Origin: Methylobacterium terricola | GTDB lineage: Bacteria > Pseudomonadota > Alphaproteobacteria > Rhizobiales > Beijerinckiaceae | DNA: 64,000 nt | Direction of reading: 5' to 3' | NCBI RefSeq assembly: GCF_006151805.1 | Contig: NZ_VDDA01000022.1 | Coordinates: 1-64,000 of the forward strand | In this document: in pieces, positions 9,528 to 19,809 of the stretch | How the letters are laid out: every line of letters begins with the position of its first letter | Numbering within the stretch: position 1 is the stretch's first letter | Made by a program: the position numbers and the translations under genes | Notes under the pieces: model-generated | What the model was told of the DNA's origin: nothing | Database searches by the model: none | Seen by the model: only the letters and a program-made list of their open reading frames with translations

Positions 9528-10442
9528 TCAGCCCGCGCTGCGGGCGGCGGCGACCAGGGTGACGAGGCGGAACGCCGCCTCGCTCGCCGGCCGGTCGGTG
9601 CGGTGCAGCGTCAGCGTCCAGCCCTGGGCCCGGACGATCTCGGCCAACGCGTCGCGGTGTTGGCGGATCCGCCGCCGATAGGCCTCGCCCCAGGCCGCGG
9701 CATCGCCGACCCGGAGGGACAGGCCGGCCTCCAGGTCGTGCAACTCGGCCTGGCCGGAGAACGGGAACGTCTCCTCGACCGGATCGACCACCATCACCAG
9801 ATGGCCGCGGCTGCCGCCGGCCGCGATGGCCGAGACCGCCGAACGCACCTGCTCGGGGGGAGAGAGGAAGTCACCGACCAGCACCACCTCGTCGAAGCGG
9901 CCGACGGGGGCGCGGGGCGGCAGGTCCTCGTCGAGGCCGGAGGTGTCGGCGGCCAGCGTCTCGGCCATCCGCTCGACGATGGTGCGGGTGGCGAGCGGGC
10001 GCGACAGGCCGAGCAGCCCGACCCGCTCGCCGGCCTCCACGAAGGTGTCGCCGAGCGCCAGCGCCAGGACGAGGGCGCGCTCGATCTTCGGCGCCTGGGC
10101 GAGGTCCGAGCCGAAGCCCATTGAGGCCGAGCGGTCGACCCAGAGCCAGACGGTGTGGGCCGCCTCCCATTCGCGCTCGCGGACGTAGAGCCGGTCGTCC
10201 CTCCCTGAGCGGCGCCAGTCGATCCGGCTCGCCGCCTCGCCGGCGACGAAGGGCCGGAACTGCCAGAAGCTCTCGCCCGGCCCTGCCCGGCGGCGGCCGT
10301 GCAGGCCATGCGCCAGGGTGGCGGCGACCCGGCGGGCCTCGAGGATCAGCCGCGGCATCCGCTCGGCGAGCGTGAGGGCGGTCTCGGTCTCCCGCCGGCC
10401 GGGCGCGCGGGCGGCGGCGTCGAGGACGCGCGTCGGGGCCAC
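9528..10442 (-). CDS. DUF58 domain protein
   Basis: A 304-residue DUF58 protein. The conserved block FRPFVAGEAASRIDWRRSGR (63-82) precedes WVDRSASMGFGS, whose Asp103, Ser105 and Ser107 form a vWA-like MIDAS motif. No membrane helix is obvious, so it is probably cytoplasmic or membrane-peripheral. It lies 4 bp after the moxR stop and 9 bp before the DUF4159 gene. DUF58 proteins are the standard partner of MoxR AAA ATPases, probably acting as the vWA adaptor. The domain call is secure; the client is unknown. Confidence 0.88.
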   Translation of the reverse strand: MAPTRVLDAAARAPGRRETETALTLAERMPRLILEARRVAATLAHGLHGRRRAGPGESFWQFRPFVAGEAASRIDWRRSGRDDRLYVREREWEAAHTVWLWVDRSASMGFGSDLAQAPKIERALVLALALGDTFVEAGERVGLLGLSRPLATRTIVERMAETLAADTSGLDEDLPPRAPVGRFDEVVLVGDFLSPPEQVRSAVSAIAAGGSRGHLVMVVDPVEETFPFSGQAELHDLEAGLSLRVGDAAAWGEAYRRRIRQHRDALAEIVRAQGWTLTLHRTDRPASEAAFRLVTLVAAARSAG

Positions 10443-10446
10443 CGGG

Positions 10447-11454
<1,008 letters not shown>

Positions 11455-11623
11455 GCGGTGTCCTCGTCATCGTCCGGCGTGCCTTGAGGCAGCGTCCGGG
11501 ATCCGCGAGTGTGGATCCCTTCCGCACCGCAAGGCAAGGTCGGCGCGACGACGCAGGGCGGTGCGGCACGCGGGTGCGAGCCCATGCTCCGGCCTCTCAC
11601 GCAGGCTTGATCGGCCGCGCCCC

Positions 11624-13294
11624 TCATGGCTCCCGGCAGGCGAAGCTCTCCGCCTTGTCCGCCTCGCCGCCATCGTACCGCGCCTCCTTCGGGTAGGGGC
11701 AGAGCGGCCGGGTGCGGCCCGGGAACGCGGTGCCGCGGGCGGGCATCGTGTCGGGCGCCTTGCCGCCCTCGACCCAGGATTCGATCGCGGCGAGCGGGTC
11801 GAAATCGTCGAGGGCGGGGCCGCCGCCGCAATGGGTCATGCCCGGAACGAGGAACAGCCGCGCCCGCTCCGACAAGGCCGCCGCGCCGCCGTTGTCGCGG
11901 GCGAGGGCTTGCCAGTGCGCGACGAGATCGCGGGCGGAGAAGACCGGATCGGCGACGCCCTGATAGACGAGGAGCCGCCCGCCACGGGCGGTGAAGGTCG
12001 ACACGAACGTCCCGGTCGGGTCGTTGATCGCGGCGGTCTCGGCGGTGCGCGCGACGTCGCGGTCGAAGTCGAAGCGCAGGGCGTCGAAGCCCGGGTCGGG
12101 CGGGGTCAGGAAATAGTTCGCGATCGCCGCCGGCCCGAGCGTCGCGTTGCGGGCGTTCGGCACCGCGGTCTTCGAGGTGCCGAGCTTCCAGGCCCGCCAG
12201 CCCGGCGCCGCGAGGCCGGGATCCCACGGCCACGCGGCGTAGACCGGTTTTCCTTGCGAATCCTGCGCGCCCCGGAAGGCCCGGCGCAGGGCCTCGACCT
12301 GGCGCTCGCCGAGGCAGGACGCGGTCTTGTCGCCCGGGCAGGCAAGGCTCGCCGGGTCGAAGCGGCAGGACGCGACCGCATCGACCATGCCGTCGGCCAG
12401 CCCGTCGGCGGCGTCGCAGGCCTTGAGCACCGCGCCGGCGACGAGAGCCAGGTCGGCCTCGCTGAAGGACTCCGCCAGGATCGGCCTTCCCTCGGCATCC
12501 TTCGGAGCGGCGGCGAGGAAGGCCTGGGTGTCCCAGACCTGGCCGAGGCCGGCGCGGGTGAGCCGGAAGGCCGGGGCGCCGGCGACGATGCCGTCGAAGG
12601 CGGTGGGAAAGCGCGTCGCCGCCATCAGGGCGGAGCGGCCGCCATTGGAGCAGCCCATGAAGTAGGCATGCGCAGGCGCACGGCCGTAACGAGCCGCGAT
12701 CAGGCCCTTCGCCTCCCGCGCCACGGTGCCGATAGCGCCATAGGCGAAGTCGATCCGCGCCTGCTGGTCGAGCCCGAAGGACGCATCGGCATTGTCGCGG
12801 CCGCGATGGCCGGAATCGGTCGAGGCGACGGCGTAGCCGCGCAGCAGGGCCGGCGGCGCCGTCGCGCCCGAGACCGGGATCGCGCCGATCGCCTCGTTGA
12901 CCACCCCGTCGAGGCCGCCGCCGCCCTGGAACAGGAAGCGGCCGTTCCACGCCTCCGGCAGGCGGAGCTGGAAGCCGATGCCGTAGGAAACGCCCCCTGC
13001 CCCGACCCGCGGGTCGATCGTGCCCTCGACGAGGCAATGGGCCGGCAGGGCCGCCCTCGCCCGGGCGGCCCCGGTGAGGGCGGCGCGGCCCGGATTGTCG
13101 GCCGGCAGGGTGCCGGCGGGGATCGCCTCGGCCCGGGTGATGCGCAGGTCCGATCGCGCCAGCCGCGCGAGGTCGCCGCAGGCGAGCGGATCGGCGAGAG
13201 CCGGCAGGGAGAGGCCGGTGAGGCCGAGGACGACCGGCAGGACGTGTCCCGCCCTCCCTCTGCCGTTCCGCCGAGTCGCGCCGCTGGTCATCAT
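11624..13294 (-). CDS. Tannase/feruloyl esterase family hydrolase
   Basis: A 556-residue alpha/beta hydrolase of the tannase/feruloyl esterase family. It has a signal peptide (basic GRGRAGH, then a hydrophobic stretch ending PALADP, about residue 36), so it acts outside the cytoplasm. The nucleophile elbow is GCSNGG with Ser216, and the segment with MTHCGGGPALDDFDPL carries the likely catalytic His. Such enzymes cleave ester bonds of plant phenolics, consistent with a plant-associated lifestyle. Tandem ATGs at 13294 and 13291 follow a GAGGAG ribosome site; the first is used here. It diverges from the DUF3237 gene. Confidence 0.85.
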   Translation of the reverse strand: MMTSGATRRNGRGRAGHVLPVVLGLTGLSLPALADPLACGDLARLARSDLRITRAEAIPAGTLPADNPGRAALTGAARARAALPAHCLVEGTIDPRVGAGGVSYGIGFQLRLPEAWNGRFLFQGGGGLDGVVNEAIGAIPVSGATAPPALLRGYAVASTDSGHRGRDNADASFGLDQQARIDFAYGAIGTVAREAKGLIAARYGRAPAHAYFMGCSNGGRSALMAATRFPTAFDGIVAGAPAFRLTRAGLGQVWDTQAFLAAAPKDAEGRPILAESFSEADLALVAGAVLKACDAADGLADGMVDAVASCRFDPASLACPGDKTASCLGERQVEALRRAFRGAQDSQGKPVYAAWPWDPGLAAPGWRAWKLGTSKTAVPNARNATLGPAAIANYFLTPPDPGFDALRFDFDRDVARTAETAAINDPTGTFVSTFTARGGRLLVYQGVADPVFSARDLVAHWQALARDNGGAAALSERARLFLVPGMTHCGGGPALDDFDPLAAIESWVEGGKAPDTMPARGTAFPGRTRPLCPYPKEARYDGGEADKAESFACREP

Positions 13295-13464
13295 CGCTCC
13301 TCACCCAGGGTTTCGCCGCCACTCGGCCCGGGCCGTCGCTGTCCGTCAAGCGATGGCGCCGGAATCGTGGTTCGAAACGCTGCGGCAGCCCATCCCCGCC
13401 CCTGTCGCCACGTGTCGCGCAGGCGCATGATCGGCGGACGAACAAGATCGAGGGAGGATCCGCC

Positions 13465-14016
13465 ATGCCCGACCGGGACGCCCTGAAACCCGACCGACGT
13501 GCCCTGCTGCTGGCCGGCGCCGGCCTCGCCCTCACCGGCCCCGCCTTCGCGGCGGAGACCTCCGCGCCCCTCACCGACCTGCCGCTGGCGATGCCGAAGA
13601 CGGAGTTCGTCTACGAGGCGGTGGTCGAGATCGCCCCGATGGTGCCGCTGGGCGAATCGCCCCTCGGCGAGCGCCGCATCGTGCCGATCACCGGCGGGGT
13701 CTTCCAGGGGCCGCGGATCCGCGGCACGGTCCTGCCCGGCGGCGCCGACCGGCAGCTCGTGCGCAAGGACGGCGTCCGCCGCCTCGATGCCCTCTACGAG
13801 ATGAAGACCGAGGACGGCGCGATCCTGACGGTGCGCAATCAGGTTCTGGTCGATCCGGGCCGTGACGGCGCGCCCGATTACCGCTTCTCGACCATCGACG
13901 TGACGGCGCCCGAGGGGCCGCATGCCTGGCTCAACCGGCTCGTCCTGGTCGGCACCCTCGCGAGCCTGCGGCCGGCGCGGGAGGCGGTGCTGGTGCGGGC
14001 CTTCCGCTTGGCGTGA
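13465..14016 (+). CDS. DUF3237 domain protein with signal peptide
   Basis: A 183-residue protein. A twin-arginine-like segment (DRRALLLAGAGLALTGPAFA, 11-30) indicates export. The rest matches the DUF3237 pattern: FVYEAVVEIAP, GERRIVPITGGVFQGPRIRGTVLPGGAD and YEMKTEDGAILTVRNQ. DUF3237 proteins form small beta-barrels of unknown function. The gene is divergent from the tannase-like esterase, and the pair may be co-regulated. A GGAGGATCC element sits just before the ATG. Confidence 0.82.
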   Translation: MPDRDALKPDRRALLLAGAGLALTGPAFAAETSAPLTDLPLAMPKTEFVYEAVVEIAPMVPLGESPLGERRIVPITGGVFQGPRIRGTVLPGGADRQLVRKDGVRRLDALYEMKTEDGAILTVRNQVLVDPGRDGAPDYRFSTIDVTAPEGPHAWLNRLVLVGTLASLRPAREAVLVRAFRLA

Positions 14017-14056
14017 CACATGGTAGACTAACGGGGAGCAGCCGGGAGCGCCTGCC

Positions 14057-14626
14057 ATGCGCGCCGCCGAGACCCACGACCCACCGATGAGCCTCGATGG
14101 CTTCCTGGCCTTCCTGGAGGAGCGGCCGAAGGGGGAACGCTGGGAACTGGACGACGGGGTGCCGCTGAAGAACCCGCAGCCGACGCGGCGGCACGACTGG
14201 ATCCAGGTCAACATCCTCGAGGCCCTGCGGCAGCACCGGCGCCGTCATGGCAGCCCCTGGCGTCCGTCCGGCCCGAGCCAGGTGCCGGTGCCGGACGCCG
14301 CCCGAACCGTTGCGCCCGACGTCATCGTGGCGATCGACGACGGTCGCCACGATCTCTGCATCACGCCTGCACCGCTCGTCGTGTTCGAGGTTCTGTCGCC
14401 GAGCGAGAGGCCGAAACGCCGCGCGTCCAAGCTCGCCGCCTATGCCGCCGTTTCATCGATCGGGAGCGTTGTGCTCGTGAGGCAGGATCGCCAATCCGTG
14501 ACAGTATATCGCCGCAATCCGGACGGCGGCCTCGCACCGATCGTCTGCACCGCATTCGTCGAATTACCGGAAATCGGTGTCACGCTGGCGTTCGAGACGA
14601 TCTACGACGACATGCCGCTCGCCTGA
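14057..14626 (+). CDS. Uma2 family endonuclease-like protein
   Basis: A 189-residue Uma2/DUF820 protein. It has the family opening (DGFLAFLEERPKGERWELDDG), the acidic PD-type region (VAPDVIVAIDDG) and PLVVFEVLSPSERPKRRASKLAAYA, which hold the Asp and Glu-x-Lys-like residues of a restriction-endonuclease fold. The catalytic spacing is degenerate, so activity is uncertain. These genes are abundant, often multicopy, and of unknown role. It starts 40 bp after the DUF3237 gene and ends 9 bp before the convergent aroB. Confidence 0.82.
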   Translation: MRAAETHDPPMSLDGFLAFLEERPKGERWELDDGVPLKNPQPTRRHDWIQVNILEALRQHRRRHGSPWRPSGPSQVPVPDAARTVAPDVIVAIDDGRHDLCITPAPLVVFEVLSPSERPKRRASKLAAYAAVSSIGSVVLVRQDRQSVTVYRRNPDGGLAPIVCTAFVELPEIGVTLAFETIYDDMPLA

Positions 14627-14635
14627 GCTCGGGGC

Positions 14636-15754
14636 TTACCCCAATTCCTCCACCAGGAACTCCCGCACCGCGCCCGCCTCGATCCCCGGCGCGATGAAGC
14701 TCCGGCCGATCCCCCGCGCCAGGATGAAGGTGAGCGCCCCGTCGCGAACCTTCTTGTCCTGGCGCATGGCGTCGAGGAGCTGGTCGGCGTCGCCGCAGCC
14801 ACCCGGAACCTGGGCGAGGCGCGTCGGCAGGCCGGCGAGCGCCAGGTGGTTGGCGACGCGGCCGGCATCCTGGCCCGGGCACAGGCCGAGGCGCGCGGAG
14901 AAGCGGAAGGCGAGGCACAGGCCGATCGCCACCGCCTCGCCGTGGACGAGGCGGGCGGAGTCGTAGGCCGTCAGGCGCTCGAGGGCGTGCGCGAAGGTGT
15001 GGCCGAGGTTGAGCAGCGCCCGCTCGCCGTCCTCGCGCTCGTCGCGCACCACCACGCCGGCCTTCGCGCGACAGCAGGACGCCACCGCCGCCTCCCGCGC
15101 CGGGCCGCCGGAGAAGATCTCGGCGATGTTCGCCTCGCACCAGGCGAAGAAGGCGGGATCGTCGATCAGCCCGTACTTCGCCACCTCGGCGTAGCCGGCG
15201 CGCATCTCGCGCAACGACAGCGTATCGAGGGAGGCGGTGTCGGCCAGGACCAGGCTCGGCTGGTGGAAGGCGCCGACGAGGTTCTTGCCGTAGGGCGAGT
15301 TGATCCCGGTCTTGCCGCCGACCGAGGAATCGACCTGGGCCAGAAGCGTGGTCGGCGCCTGGACGAAGCGCACGCCCCGGCGCAGGGAGGCGGCGGCGAA
15401 GCCCGCCAAGTCCCCGACGACGCCGCCGCCGAGGGCCAGGACGAGGTCGCCGCGCTCGATCCGATGGGCGATCAGCCCGTCGCAGACCTGGGCGAAGCCG
15501 GCGTAGCTCTTCGAGCCCTCGCCCGGCGCCACCGCGATCAGGGTGGTGCGCAAGCCCGCCTCGGCCAGCGAGGCGGTGACGGCCGCGCCGTATTGCGCCG
15601 CCACGGTCTCGTCGCTGACCACGCCGACCGCCCGGGCCTTGAGCGCCGCGACACGGGGGCCGATCTCGGCGAGGAGCCCCCGCCCGACCAGGATGTCGTA
15701 GGCCCGGCCGCCATCGAGGGGCACGTGAACGGTCTGGCTCTGCACGGTTGTCAC
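14636..15754 (-). CDS. aroB: 3-dehydroquinate synthase
   Basis: A 372-residue AroB, the NAD- and metal-dependent enzyme converting DAHP to 3-dehydroquinate in the shikimate pathway. It shows [19 protein letters not shown], the [21 protein letters not shown] block and [11 protein letters not shown]. The start chosen is the GTG at 15754, giving [19 protein letters not shown]. The only upstream ATG (15838) would overlap aroK by 50 bases and adds a low-complexity Arg/Pro leader. The GTG leaves a 34-bp gap to aroK. aroK-aroB is a conserved bacterial pair. Confidence 0.93.
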   Translation of the reverse strand: MTTVQSQTVHVPLDGGRAYDILVGRGLLAEIGPRVAALKARAVGVVSDETVAAQYGAAVTASLAEAGLRTTLIAVAPGEGSKSYAGFAQVCDGLIAHRIERGDLVLALGGGVVGDLAGFAAASLRRGVRFVQAPTTLLAQVDSSVGGKTGINSPYGKNLVGAFHQPSLVLADTASLDTLSLREMRAGYAEVAKYGLIDDPAFFAWCEANIAEIFSGGPAREAAVASCCRAKAGVVVRDEREDGERALLNLGHTFAHALERLTAYDSARLVHGEAVAIGLCLAFRFSARLGLCPGQDAGRVANHLALAGLPTRLAQVPGGCGDADQLLDAMRQDKKVRDGALTFILARGIGRSFIAPGIEAGAVREFLVEELG

Positions 15755-15788
15755 ATCCGGTCGTCGGGAGCGGTCGAGGCGAAGGCGG

Positions 15789-16472
15789 CTATTGCGCGGC
15801 GAGGGCCGGGCCGGCGGGCTCGTGCTGGCCACCGGCATCCGGGCCGCCGGACTCCGAACCGCCGCCCCGCGCCTCGCCTGGCAGGGCTCCCGCCGGCTCG
15901 CCGACCATGTAGGCGTCGAGGGCCTCCAGCACGTCCTGCACGACCCGGTCGTGCGAGACGTCGCGCGACAGCACCATCACGTCGGCCCCGCCATAGACGG
16001 GATAGCGGATGTCCATCAGGCGGCGCATCGTGCCTTCCGGATCCTCGTTCTGGAGCAGCGGCCGGCCGGGGCGCTTGCGCACCCGGCGCATCAGCACGTC
16101 GAGATCGGCCTTGAGCCAGACCGAGACGCCGGCCTCGGCGATGCGGGCCTGGGTCTCGGGCCGCATGAAGGCGCCGCCGCCGGTGGCGAGCACCATCGGG
16201 CCCTCGCGCAGGAGGCGGGTGATCACCCGCTCCTCGCCATCGCGAAAGCTCGGCTCGCCGTAGATGGCGAAGATGTCCGGGATGGTCAGGCCGGCGGCCG
16301 CCTCGATCTCGTGGTCGGCATCCTTGAAGATCAGGCCGAGGCGCCCCGCCAGGCGCTTGCCGACGGTGCTCTTGCCCGCGCCCATGAGGCCGACCAGCAC
16401 GATCGAGCGCAGGCCGAGGCCCCGGCGCACGCGCGACTCGATCGACTGTTCATGAGGGGGACGCTGGTTCAT
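15789..16472 (-). CDS. aroK: Shikimate kinase
   Basis: A 227-residue shikimate kinase, phosphorylating shikimate with ATP. The P-loop GLMGAGKST spans 28-36, the DADHEIE shikimate-binding motif follows, and [11 protein letters not shown] and [16 protein letters not shown] (lid region) are present. The C-terminal 35 residues are a Gly/Pro/Ala-rich extension not needed for catalysis. The ATG at 16472 ([10 protein letters not shown]) was preferred to an upstream start in the same frame because the extra 31 residues are not family-like. Upstream of aroB in the same unit. Confidence 0.93.
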   Translation of the reverse strand: MNQRPPHEQSIESRVRRGLGLRSIVLVGLMGAGKSTVGKRLAGRLGLIFKDADHEIEAAAGLTIPDIFAIYGEPSFRDGEERVITRLLREGPMVLATGGGAFMRPETQARIAEAGVSVWLKADLDVLMRRVRKRPGRPLLQNEDPEGTMRRLMDIRYPVYGGADVMVLSRDVSHDRVVQDVLEALDAYMVGEPAGALPGEARGGGSESGGPDAGGQHEPAGPALAAQ

Positions 16473-16705
16473 GCGGCGTTCTTTAGCCTGTTTTTCGCGC
16501 AGGGCGAAACGGCGGAAACCGGAAAATCCCGCCTGTCCCGGCTCACCGCGGAGGCGCCCGCGCAACAGCCGCCGGCATTCCGCCGGCCGCCGCCCGGGCG
16601 GCCTTGCCTCGGGACGCCGCGCATGGTCGAACCGACGGCCAAGGTGGCCGACGCCAGGGCGTCCGCGCCGCTCATTGTCACGCGTAGTCCCGGGGCCCGT
16701 CCGAC

Positions 16706-16852
16706 GTGCCGACCCTCTTCCGCTTCCTGGCCGTGGTGGCGATCCTGGCCGGGCTCGCCTTCGCGGCGATGTTCGCGCTCGCCACCTTCGTCGAGCCGAC
16801 GCCGCGCGAGATCTCCGTCACCATCCCCGCCACGAAGCTACAGCCGAAATGA
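16706..16852 (+). CDS. Small single-span membrane protein upstream of xerD
   Basis: A 48-residue protein too short for usual ORF cut-offs. It starts at a GTG and reads VPTLFRFLAVVAILAG, a transmembrane helix to about residue 28, then FVEPTPREISVTIPATKL. Similar short proteins in front of xerD recur in related alphaproteobacteria, which supports it as real; this is recalled family knowledge, not a search. The stop is 10 bp before xerD, in the same direction, so co-transcription is likely. It faces aroK divergently across 233 bp. Function unknown. Confidence 0.72.
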   Translation: MPTLFRFLAVVAILAGLAFAAMFALATFVEPTPREISVTIPATKLQPK

Positions 16853-16862
16853 GCGTCCGGAT

Positions 16863-17783
16863 ATGAGCGGTTCGGCCCCCCAGGGCCTGATGCACGCCTA
16901 TCTCGACATGCTGGCGGCCGAGAGGGGCGCCGCCGCCAACACCCTGGCGGCCTACCGGCGCGACCTCGACGACTATCTCGCCTATCTCCAGGGCAAGCGC
17001 CTCGCGCCGGGAGACGTCGAGGCCTCAGGGATCCGCGCCTACCTCGCCGAGCTGGAGGCGCGGGGGCTCAAGAGCACCTCGGCGGCGCGGCGGCTCTCCT
17101 GCGTGCGCGGCTTCCACCGCTTCCTCTACGCGGAAGGGCTGGCGGAGAGCGACCCGACCGCCCCGGTCTCCGGGCCGAAGCGCGGCCGCGGCCTGCCCAA
17201 GGTGCTCTCGGTCGCCGAGGTCGACCGGTTGCTCTCGGTCGCCAAGGAGGCTGCCGCGACGGCGCCGAATCCGGTCGAGGCGGCGCGGGCCGGGCGGATG
17301 CACTGCCTGATCGAGCTCCTCTACGCCACGGGCCTGCGCGTGTCGGAGCTGGTCGCCCTGCCCCGCGCCGCCGGCTCCACGAAGGAGCGCTTCCTGGTGG
17401 TGCGCGGCAAGGGCGGGCGCGAGCGCCTGGTGCCGCTGACCGAGGTCGCCCGCCAGGCGATGGCAACCCATCTCGCGACCCTGGCCGCGCCCGGTCCGTG
17501 GCTGTTTCCCGCCGACAGCGAGACGGGCCACCTGACCCGGCAGGCCTTCGCCCGCGACCTGAAGGCCGTGGCGGCGGCAGCCGGCATCCGCACCGACCGG
17601 ATCAGCCCGCACGTCCTGCGCCACGCCTTCGCCAGCCACATGCTGCAGAACGGCGCCGACCTCCGGGTGATCCAGGAGCTGCTCGGCCATGCCGACATCT
17701 CGACGACGCAGATCTACACCCATGTCCTCGACGAGCGGCTGAAGCAGATGGTGCGCGACCTCCATCCGCTGGCGAGCGCCTGA
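16863..17783 (+). CDS. xerD: Site-specific tyrosine recombinase XerD
   Basis: A 306-residue tyrosine recombinase of chromosomal XerD length. Catalytic residues are present: Arg159 (ATGLRVSELV), Lys184 (RGKGGRERLVP), His250 and Arg253 (HVLRHAFASHML), His276 (LLGHADISTTQ) and nucleophile Tyr285 (IYTHV). The N-terminal SAM-like domain covers 8-90. With XerC it resolves chromosome dimers at dif. The ATG at 16863 gives the usual N-terminus; the long frame upstream is a shadow of aroK. The gene context (aroK/aroB divergent) is a chromosomal locus, not an integron or mobile element. Confidence 0.94.
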   Translation: MSGSAPQGLMHAYLDMLAAERGAAANTLAAYRRDLDDYLAYLQGKRLAPGDVEASGIRAYLAELEARGLKSTSAARRLSCVRGFHRFLYAEGLAESDPTAPVSGPKRGRGLPKVLSVAEVDRLLSVAKEAAATAPNPVEAARAGRMHCLIELLYATGLRVSELVALPRAAGSTKERFLVVRGKGGRERLVPLTEVARQAMATHLATLAAPGPWLFPADSETGHLTRQAFARDLKAVAAAAGIRTDRISPHVLRHAFASHMLQNGADLRVIQELLGHADISTTQIYTHVLDERLKQMVRDLHPLASA

Positions 17784-17863
17784 CGCCGCGACGGGTGACG
17801 CGCGGACCGGCGCGACCTATCTCGCCCCCGTGAGCGGCGGCAAGCCGCGGGGGGAAGCAGCAC

Positions 17864-18934
17864 GTGCCGGTCACGACCCTGTCCATCGTCGCGCAGGCCC
17901 TTGCGGCTGTCCTCATCGTCGCGACGCTGCTGCCGTTCTGGCGCAGCCGCGCCGGGGTGGTGCGCACCTTCGACTTCCCGCGATTCCAGATCGCGAGCGC
18001 GATACCGCCGGTCCTGATCCTGCTGGTGGTGGCCGGACACGATCCGGTCTCCCTCGCCCTCGGGGCCGGGCTGCTCGCCGCGCTCGGGCTGCAGTTGCGG
18101 CATATCCTGCCCTTCACCCGCCTGGCCCGGCCGACAGCCGCCGCGGCGCCGGTGGATGCGGATCCGGCAACCTGCGTCTCGATCCTGATCGTCAACGTGC
18201 TGCAATCGAACCGGGCCTATGATCGCCTGCTGCGGCTGGTGCGGCGACACGATCCCGACCTGATCCTGGCCCTCGAGACCGATGCGGGCTGGCGCGACGC
18301 GCTCCACCCGCTGCGGGCGCGCTATCCCCACGGCGTCGACCAGGCGCAGGACAACACCTACGGTCTCATTTTCTATTCGCGCCTGCCGCTCGACGACGTG
18401 ACGGTGCGCTTCCTGATCGAGCGCGACGTGCCGTCGGTACGCGCCGGCGTCACGCTCCCGTCGGGAGAGCGCTTCACCTTCCACGGCGTGCATCCGCGCC
18501 CGCCCCATCCGGGCCACAGCAGCGCGACGCGGGACGGCGAATTGGTGCTGGTCGCCCGGGAGGTGGCGCGGGAGGGAGGGCCGACGGTGGTGGCCGGCGA
18601 CCTCAACGACGTCGCCTGGTCGCGCACCACCCGCCTGTTCCAGGCCATCGGCGGCCTCCTCGACCCGCGGGTCGGGCGCGGGGCCTATCCGACCTTCCAT
18701 GCGGGCTGGCCGATCCTGCGCTGGCCCCTCGACCACGTGTTCTTCTCCGAGCACTTCCTGGTCGCCCGGCTGGAGCGGCTGGACAACGTCGGCTCCGACC
18801 ACTTCCCGATCCTGATCCGGCTCTGCCGCCACCACGCCGCCGAGGCGGTGCAGGAACCGCCGGCGGCCGATGCCGAGGAAAGGCGGGAGGGGGACGAGGC
18901 GGTGGCCGAGGCGCGGGAGGCCGCCCAACCCTGA
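17864..18934 (+). CDS. Endonuclease/exonuclease/phosphatase family membrane protein
   Basis: A 356-residue protein with three hydrophobic segments in the first 95 residues (about 5-24, 45-62, 63-82), followed by an EEP-fold domain. Recognisable motifs are ILIVNVLQSN, LALETDAGW (metal Glu), VVAGDLNDVAWS, and LDHVFFSEHF ... GSDHFPI (catalytic Asp-His). The domain is predicted to face the periplasm. The start is a GTG at 17864 preceded by a strong GGGGGAAG site. The substrate is unknown. The C-terminal 30 residues are acidic and low-complexity. Confidence 0.85.
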   Translation: MPVTTLSIVAQALAAVLIVATLLPFWRSRAGVVRTFDFPRFQIASAIPPVLILLVVAGHDPVSLALGAGLLAALGLQLRHILPFTRLARPTAAAAPVDADPATCVSILIVNVLQSNRAYDRLLRLVRRHDPDLILALETDAGWRDALHPLRARYPHGVDQAQDNTYGLIFYSRLPLDDVTVRFLIERDVPSVRAGVTLPSGERFTFHGVHPRPPHPGHSSATRDGELVLVAREVAREGGPTVVAGDLNDVAWSRTTRLFQAIGGLLDPRVGRGAYPTFHAGWPILRWPLDHVFFSEHFLVARLERLDNVGSDHFPILIRLCRHHAAEAVQEPPAADAEERREGDEAVAEAREAAQP

Positions 18935-18953
18935 CACGGCGCGGCCGGTAAAA

Positions 18954-18968
18954 GTCAAACAGTATGAC
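18954..18968. promoter_or_regulatory. Palindromic operator candidate for the GntR regulator
   Basis: GTCAAACAGTATGAC is a 15-bp palindrome with only one mismatched pair around a central A (arms GTCA and TGAC, inner AC/GT). It lies 70 bp before the start of the GntR gene and 20 bp after the preceding stop. FadR-subfamily regulators bind short palindromes of this form, so autoregulation of the GntR-dehydratase operon is inferred. Confidence 0.6.
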
Positions 18969-19037
18969 TATTCAGCGAGGCGCTGGCGTGGTGTAACGGG
19001 ACGACCGGCGCCGCGGAGCGCCTCGTCCGGGACACGA

Positions 19038-19793
19038 ATGCGCGCGCCCTTCACCATGTGTCACGCCCCGGGAGCGGACGGCCTCGTGGTGATCCCGTCC
19101 GGGCGGGCGCGGTCGAACCACGCCGAGGTGGCGCGCAGCCTCGGCACGGCGATCATCGGCGGCCGTTACGCGGCGGGCGCCAAGCTGCCGGGGGACGGCG
19201 ACCTCCTGGCGATGTTCGCGGTCTCGCGGCCGGTCCTGCGCGAGAGCGTCAAGACGCTGGTGGCGAAGGGGCTGCTCACCACCAAGGCCCGGGTCGGCAC
19301 GGTGGTGCGCGAGCGCGCGGCCTGGAACATGTTCGATGCCGACGTCCTCGCCTGGCATCTGGAGGCCGGGATCGACCGCCGCTTCCTGCGCGACCTCGCC
19401 GAGATCCGCCTCGCCGTCGAGCCGGCGGCGGCAGCGCTGGCAGCCGAGCGCCGGACCGCCGAGGACCTCGCCGCCCTCGAAGCGGGATTGGCCAGGATGC
19501 GCGCCGCACCGTCCGATTCGGACGGCTTCGCCGAGGGCGACCTCGCGCTTCACGTCGCCGTCGCGGTCGCCTCCGGCAACCCGTTCATGCGCTCGATCGG
19601 CGGGGTCATCGAGGTGGCTTTGCGGGCCTCGTTCCAGCTCAGCGCCCCGGTCGAGGCCGCGGAGCGCGAGATCGCGCTCGCCGCCCACGCCGCCATCGTG
19701 GCGGCCATCGCGGCCGGCGACCCGGACGCCGCGGCGCAGGCCGTCCGCCACGTGATCCATAACGGCCTGCGCCGCCACGGAACTGCTGCCTGA
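19038..19793 (+). CDS. GntR family transcriptional regulator, FadR (FCD) subfamily
   Basis: A 251-residue regulator. The winged-helix domain spans about 20-90 (HAEVARSLGTAIIGGRY, LPGDGDLLAMFAVSRPVLRESVKTL, RARVGTVV-type wing), followed by an all-helical FCD ligand domain with FAEGDLALHVAVAVASGN and AAHAAIVAAIAAGD, whose Asp and His residues usually bind a metal and an organic-acid effector. The ATG at 19038 has a weak GGGAC site; 19056 is an alternative. It lies 16 bp before the dehydratase gene, so it probably senses that enzyme's substrate or a related sugar acid. Confidence 0.85.
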   Translation: MRAPFTMCHAPGADGLVVIPSGRARSNHAEVARSLGTAIIGGRYAAGAKLPGDGDLLAMFAVSRPVLRESVKTLVAKGLLTTKARVGTVVRERAAWNMFDADVLAWHLEAGIDRRFLRDLAEIRLAVEPAAAALAAERRTAEDLAALEAGLARMRAAPSDSDGFAEGDLALHVAVAVASGNPFMRSIGGVIEVALRASFQLSAPVEAAEREIALAAHAAIVAAIAAGDPDAAAQAVRHVIHNGLRRHGTAA

Positions 19794-19809
19794 CCTGAGG
19801 AGACAAGCC

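Noticed and set aside
6729-10124. Plus-strand frame of 1131 codons opposite the DUF4159/DUF58 genes
   Set aside because: It is an antisense shadow in very GC-rich DNA. The translation is Arg/Gly/Ala-rich without domains, while the minus strand has clear families.
11455-11623. Possible small gene between moxR and the esterase
   Set aside because: Short frames on both strands have no ribosome site or family likeness; the space fits a promoter and a terminator.
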